A stretch of 64,000 nucleotides of DNA from Pseudofulvimonas gallinarii (lineage in GTDB: Bacteria; Pseudomonadota; Gammaproteobacteria; Xanthomonadales; UBA2363), in assembly GCF_004343305.1 (NCBI RefSeq), contig NZ_SMAF01000009.1:62001-126000 (forward strand), written 5' to 3'. Shown here piece after piece: positions 61,928-64,000 of this stretch. The stretch's first letter is position 1, and every line of letters starts with the position of its first letter. The notes beneath the pieces are model-generated. The model made no database searches. It was not told the DNA's origin and saw only the letters and a program-made list of their open reading frames with translations. The translations under genes and the position numbers were made by a program.

Positions 61928-63623
61928 CTATGGCGGGGGCGGCTTTACAACGGTCAGTCCAAGTTGGTGAACGCTGGTATGGCATACAGGGTGAAATAGT
62001 ACCCGGTTGCCGAGCGTGTGCGGTCCCCCCATCACCCGTGGGATGATGTGGTGATCGTGCCACCCGGTTTCCGCGGTGATCGCACATCCGCATACTGCAC
62101 ATCGGCCGTGTTGCGAGCGGTACAGGGCGCTCCACTGTGCCCGGTGCCGTCTGCTTCCAGCAGGCGGCGTTGGCGCAGCGTTTCCCCGTACTGCTCATCG
62201 GCTGGGTCGAAGGGGTTGAAGTTCCCTTTGACCTTGACGTGTCGCTTGATCGCGGTGTCGGCCAACCGGTGCAGCGTCAGCGTCTGCCGCGTGCCGTCGT
62301 CCTTGACGTGATCGGCGGAAAACACCCATTCCGAACGCCGATGGCTGGAAAATACTTCTCCTTGATCCACCGGGCGTTCTTCTTCGAATGCCGCCGTTTT
62401 GACCAGCGCCACAGCGCGCGAAAGATCAGGTGATCCATGCGGCTGTAGGCGGCCTTCGCCACGACCGGGCGATGATAGTTCGCCCAGCCTCGCAACATCG
62501 GGTTCAACACACGGACCAGGTCCGCCTGTCTTACCGTCTTGCGATTGCTGATTGCTTCCTTCACCTTGCGATAGAACGCCTTGACGTTCTTGGTGCTCGG
62601 TTTGATGAGCAGTTTTCCCCCGTACTGGCGGAAGTTCCAGCCCAGGAAGTCGAAGCCTTCGTCGATATGCACGATCCGAGTTTTTTCCTCGGAAAGTCGC
62701 AGACCTCGCTGGGCGAGGAACGCTTCCACCCAAGGTCGGACCTCTGACGCCAACAAGTCTTCCGACTCGCCGGTGATCACGAAGTCGTCCGCGTACCGCA
62801 CGACGTTGACTTTCAGCTTCGCGGCTTTTGTCGAGCCAAGCCGCGAACGTAGATGCGCGATCAGCTTCGATTCCAGACCGTTCAGTGCGACGTTGGCCAA
62901 CGTTGGACTGATGATTCCGCCTTGTGGCGTGCCTTCATCTGTTGGCGCCAATCGACCCTTGTGGACCACTCCGGCCTTCAACCATTTCCTGAGCACCTCG
63001 GCATTTGTGGGGACATGCCGGAGCAACCAGTCGTGGCCGATGTGATCGAAGCACCCTTCAATGTCCGCCTCCAGCACCCACCGGGCCGAAGCCTTCAGGG
63101 AAAGAGATACGAACAGTTGAGACATGGCGTCGTGCGTCGACCGGTTGCGACGAAAGCCGTAGCTGTTTGCGTCGCTGATCGATTCGCTGACCGGCTCCAG
63201 CGCCAACAGATACAGCGCCTGCATGGCCCGATCCAACATCGTCGGGATGCCCAGCGGGCGTTGCTTGCCATTGGCCTTGGGAATGAACACGCGGCGTAGC
63301 GGCATTGGCCGATAACCTCGTGTCTGTAGCCGATTGATTGCTGCCAATTTTGTCTTGGGTGTGGTCCACAGTTCCTTGTCTATTCCAGACGTTCTGCTTC
63401 CTTGATTTTCCGTTACCCGTCGTACCGCCGATGCCTTGGCGGAGAACGAGCGGGTCAGCATCCGTTGCAGGGCTTTCACCCGGCGCCAGTTGCTTTCTTG
63501 TATCGCCTTCACGATACGGACTTGCGTAGCTCGCACGTTCCGTTCAACCCGCCGCCAGTCGATGGCGTGCCAGTTGTCGGGCGCGTGGGAGTGCGCAGAC
63601 ACCGTGTTCGGGTGCTCTCTCAT
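61928..63623 (-). pseudogene. ltrA: Group II intron reverse transcriptase/maturase (LtrA), two frameshifts near the C terminus
   Basis: AAGGAG 7 nt before ATG 63623. The first 448 aa hold RT0-RT7: ASAVRRVTENQGSRTSGIDK, SYGFRRNRSTHDAM, EGTPQGGIISPTLANV, VRYADDFVITGE (YADD active site) and the X thumb motif FLGWNFR. The frame then shifts after FPAIG: the continuation WVFSADHVKDDGTRQTL and KGNFNPFDP is read in a second frame, and the C-terminal HNH endonuclease (WSALYRSQHGRCAVCG, CAITAETGWHDHHIIPRV, C-H-T) in a third, ending TAG at 61928. Two 1- to 2-nt indels therefore separate RT, X and HNH. The RT core is intact; mobility with target cutting is probably lost unless these are sequencing errors. 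Confidence 0.85.
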
Positions 63624-64000
63624 GCTTCACTCCTTGGGTTGGACCCAACGAGGACGCACGTTCCCCTGCGGGGGCGTGTGCCCCCGTAGGGTGTGATACC
63701 TGCCCCCAGAGGGTCAGGTTTCGAGCCGAGACAAGTGTCTCGTGATCGCAGACCAGCAGGAAGTGGGCTTATCCGCTTCGTTACAAAGCGGCATTTGCTT
63801 TCTCCTGCCTCCTTTACCCCGATGCCCAACAGCGTTGCTTGCGGTCGGCCTGCCCGGAGGGCGGACATAGGGGCTTACCACGTTCCTTCTTCATCACATG
63901 ACTGACACAGGGCCCTTCTTTTCGCCGGAGATCATTGTGGTGACGTAACCCGTCCATGCAGCGGGTTAACCGACCTCCTCACATGCCCAGCCAGCTTGCA
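63624..64000 (-). ncRNA. Group II intron leader (domains I-IV, partial)
   Basis: 377 nt upstream of the maturase start. Several short inverted repeats (for example GGGGGCACACGCCCCC at about 63668-63683, minus strand) and a strong ribosome site AAGGAG before the ATG. Group II introns usually have 500-700 nt here, so the 5' end is beyond the window. Confidence 0.6.

Larger units (their letters stand above)
61838..64000 (-). mobile_element. Group II intron, 3' part to the window edge
   Basis: The intron runs on the minus strand from beyond 64000 to about 61832-61838. Evidence: a 34-nt domain V at 61910-61877 (GAGCCGTGTGCGAG, GGAA loop, CTCGCACGCACGGTTC), a domain VI stem (GGGAGG ... CCTCCC) with a bulged A at 61842 as branch point, and an intron-encoded protein of the LtrA type. 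About 380 nt of the domain I-IV leader precede the ORF. The GUGYG 5' end is not in the window. The exact 3' splice site cannot be fixed by eye. Confidence 0.88.

Noticed and set aside
1-64000. tRNA, rRNA or tmRNA genes
   Set aside because: I looked for the TTCGAAT-type T-loop and acceptor pairing and for rRNA cores by eye and found none; a small one could still be missed.

Overview
The window is high-GC DNA with dense, GC-biased codon use, Xanthomonas-type gene families (wxcM-like bifunctional sugar enzyme, pilU, Xanthomonas-like lipoproteins) and the bamD/rluD/pgeF/clpB neighbourhood of Gammaproteobacteria. The best fit is the order Lysobacterales (Xanthomonadales), probably Rhodanobacteraceae or a neighbouring family. 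This placement is inference from gene content; no rRNA or tRNA gene was found.

Layout: (1) <1-6266, minus strand, one giant secreted parallel beta-helix protein that runs off the left edge, followed by a long regulatory gap. (2) 7.1-25.1 kb, housekeeping: a stand-alone gspF, a small membrane protein, clpB, an RCC1 gene remnant, a sigma factor/Ser-Thr kinase pair, two lipoproteins and a SHOCT protein, the rluD-pgeF-DUF4166-DCC operon divergent from bamD, and tesA divergent from ybbA-ybbP. (3) 25.1-33.8 kb: a period-7 tandem repeat, a DUF486 protein, a secreted surface-type protein, two PQQ-type sugar dehydrogenase paralogues (one broken by a 23-bp tandem duplication), a beta-hydroxyacid dehydrogenase and a TPR/TolB-like sensor. 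(4) 33.9-35.7 kb: etfB-etfA. (5) 35.7-43.3 kb: a complete-looking polyprenyl-phosphoryl-arabinose cassette (HAD-UbiA fusion, DprE1-like oxidase, DprE2-like reductase, translationally coupled) bracketed by two paralogous exported alpha/beta hydrolases. (6) 43.4-53.5 kb, minus strand: a surface-glycan island with many 1-4 nt overlaps and visibly lower GC: methyltransferases, dTDP-3-amino-sugar enzymes (FdtB-like aminotransferase, fused acyltransferase/WxcM isomerase), GtrA, GtrII-like glucosyltransferase, two GtrB-like GT2 enzymes, an asparagine synthase-like amidotransferase and an EamA/SMR-like small transporter. (7) 53.6-61.8 kb: transsulfuration (CBS plus cystathionine lyase/synthase), YdcH, PilU, a WYL regulator, an AEC transporter and small membrane proteins. 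(8) 61.8 kb to the right edge: a group II intron on the minus strand with a domain V, an intact RT core and a maturase reading frame broken twice near its C terminus.

The most unusual points are: a short C-terminal F-x-D-G-F-E-like tag shared by unrelated exported proteins here; the arabinose-donor cassette in a Gram-negative, with Ala replacing the benzothiazinone-reactive Cys of DprE1; the 23-bp duplication that exactly explains a frameshift; mutually overlapping start codons of tesA and ybbA; and a 126-bp heptamer tandem array. All calls come from reading the sequence and from family knowledge; no database search was run.
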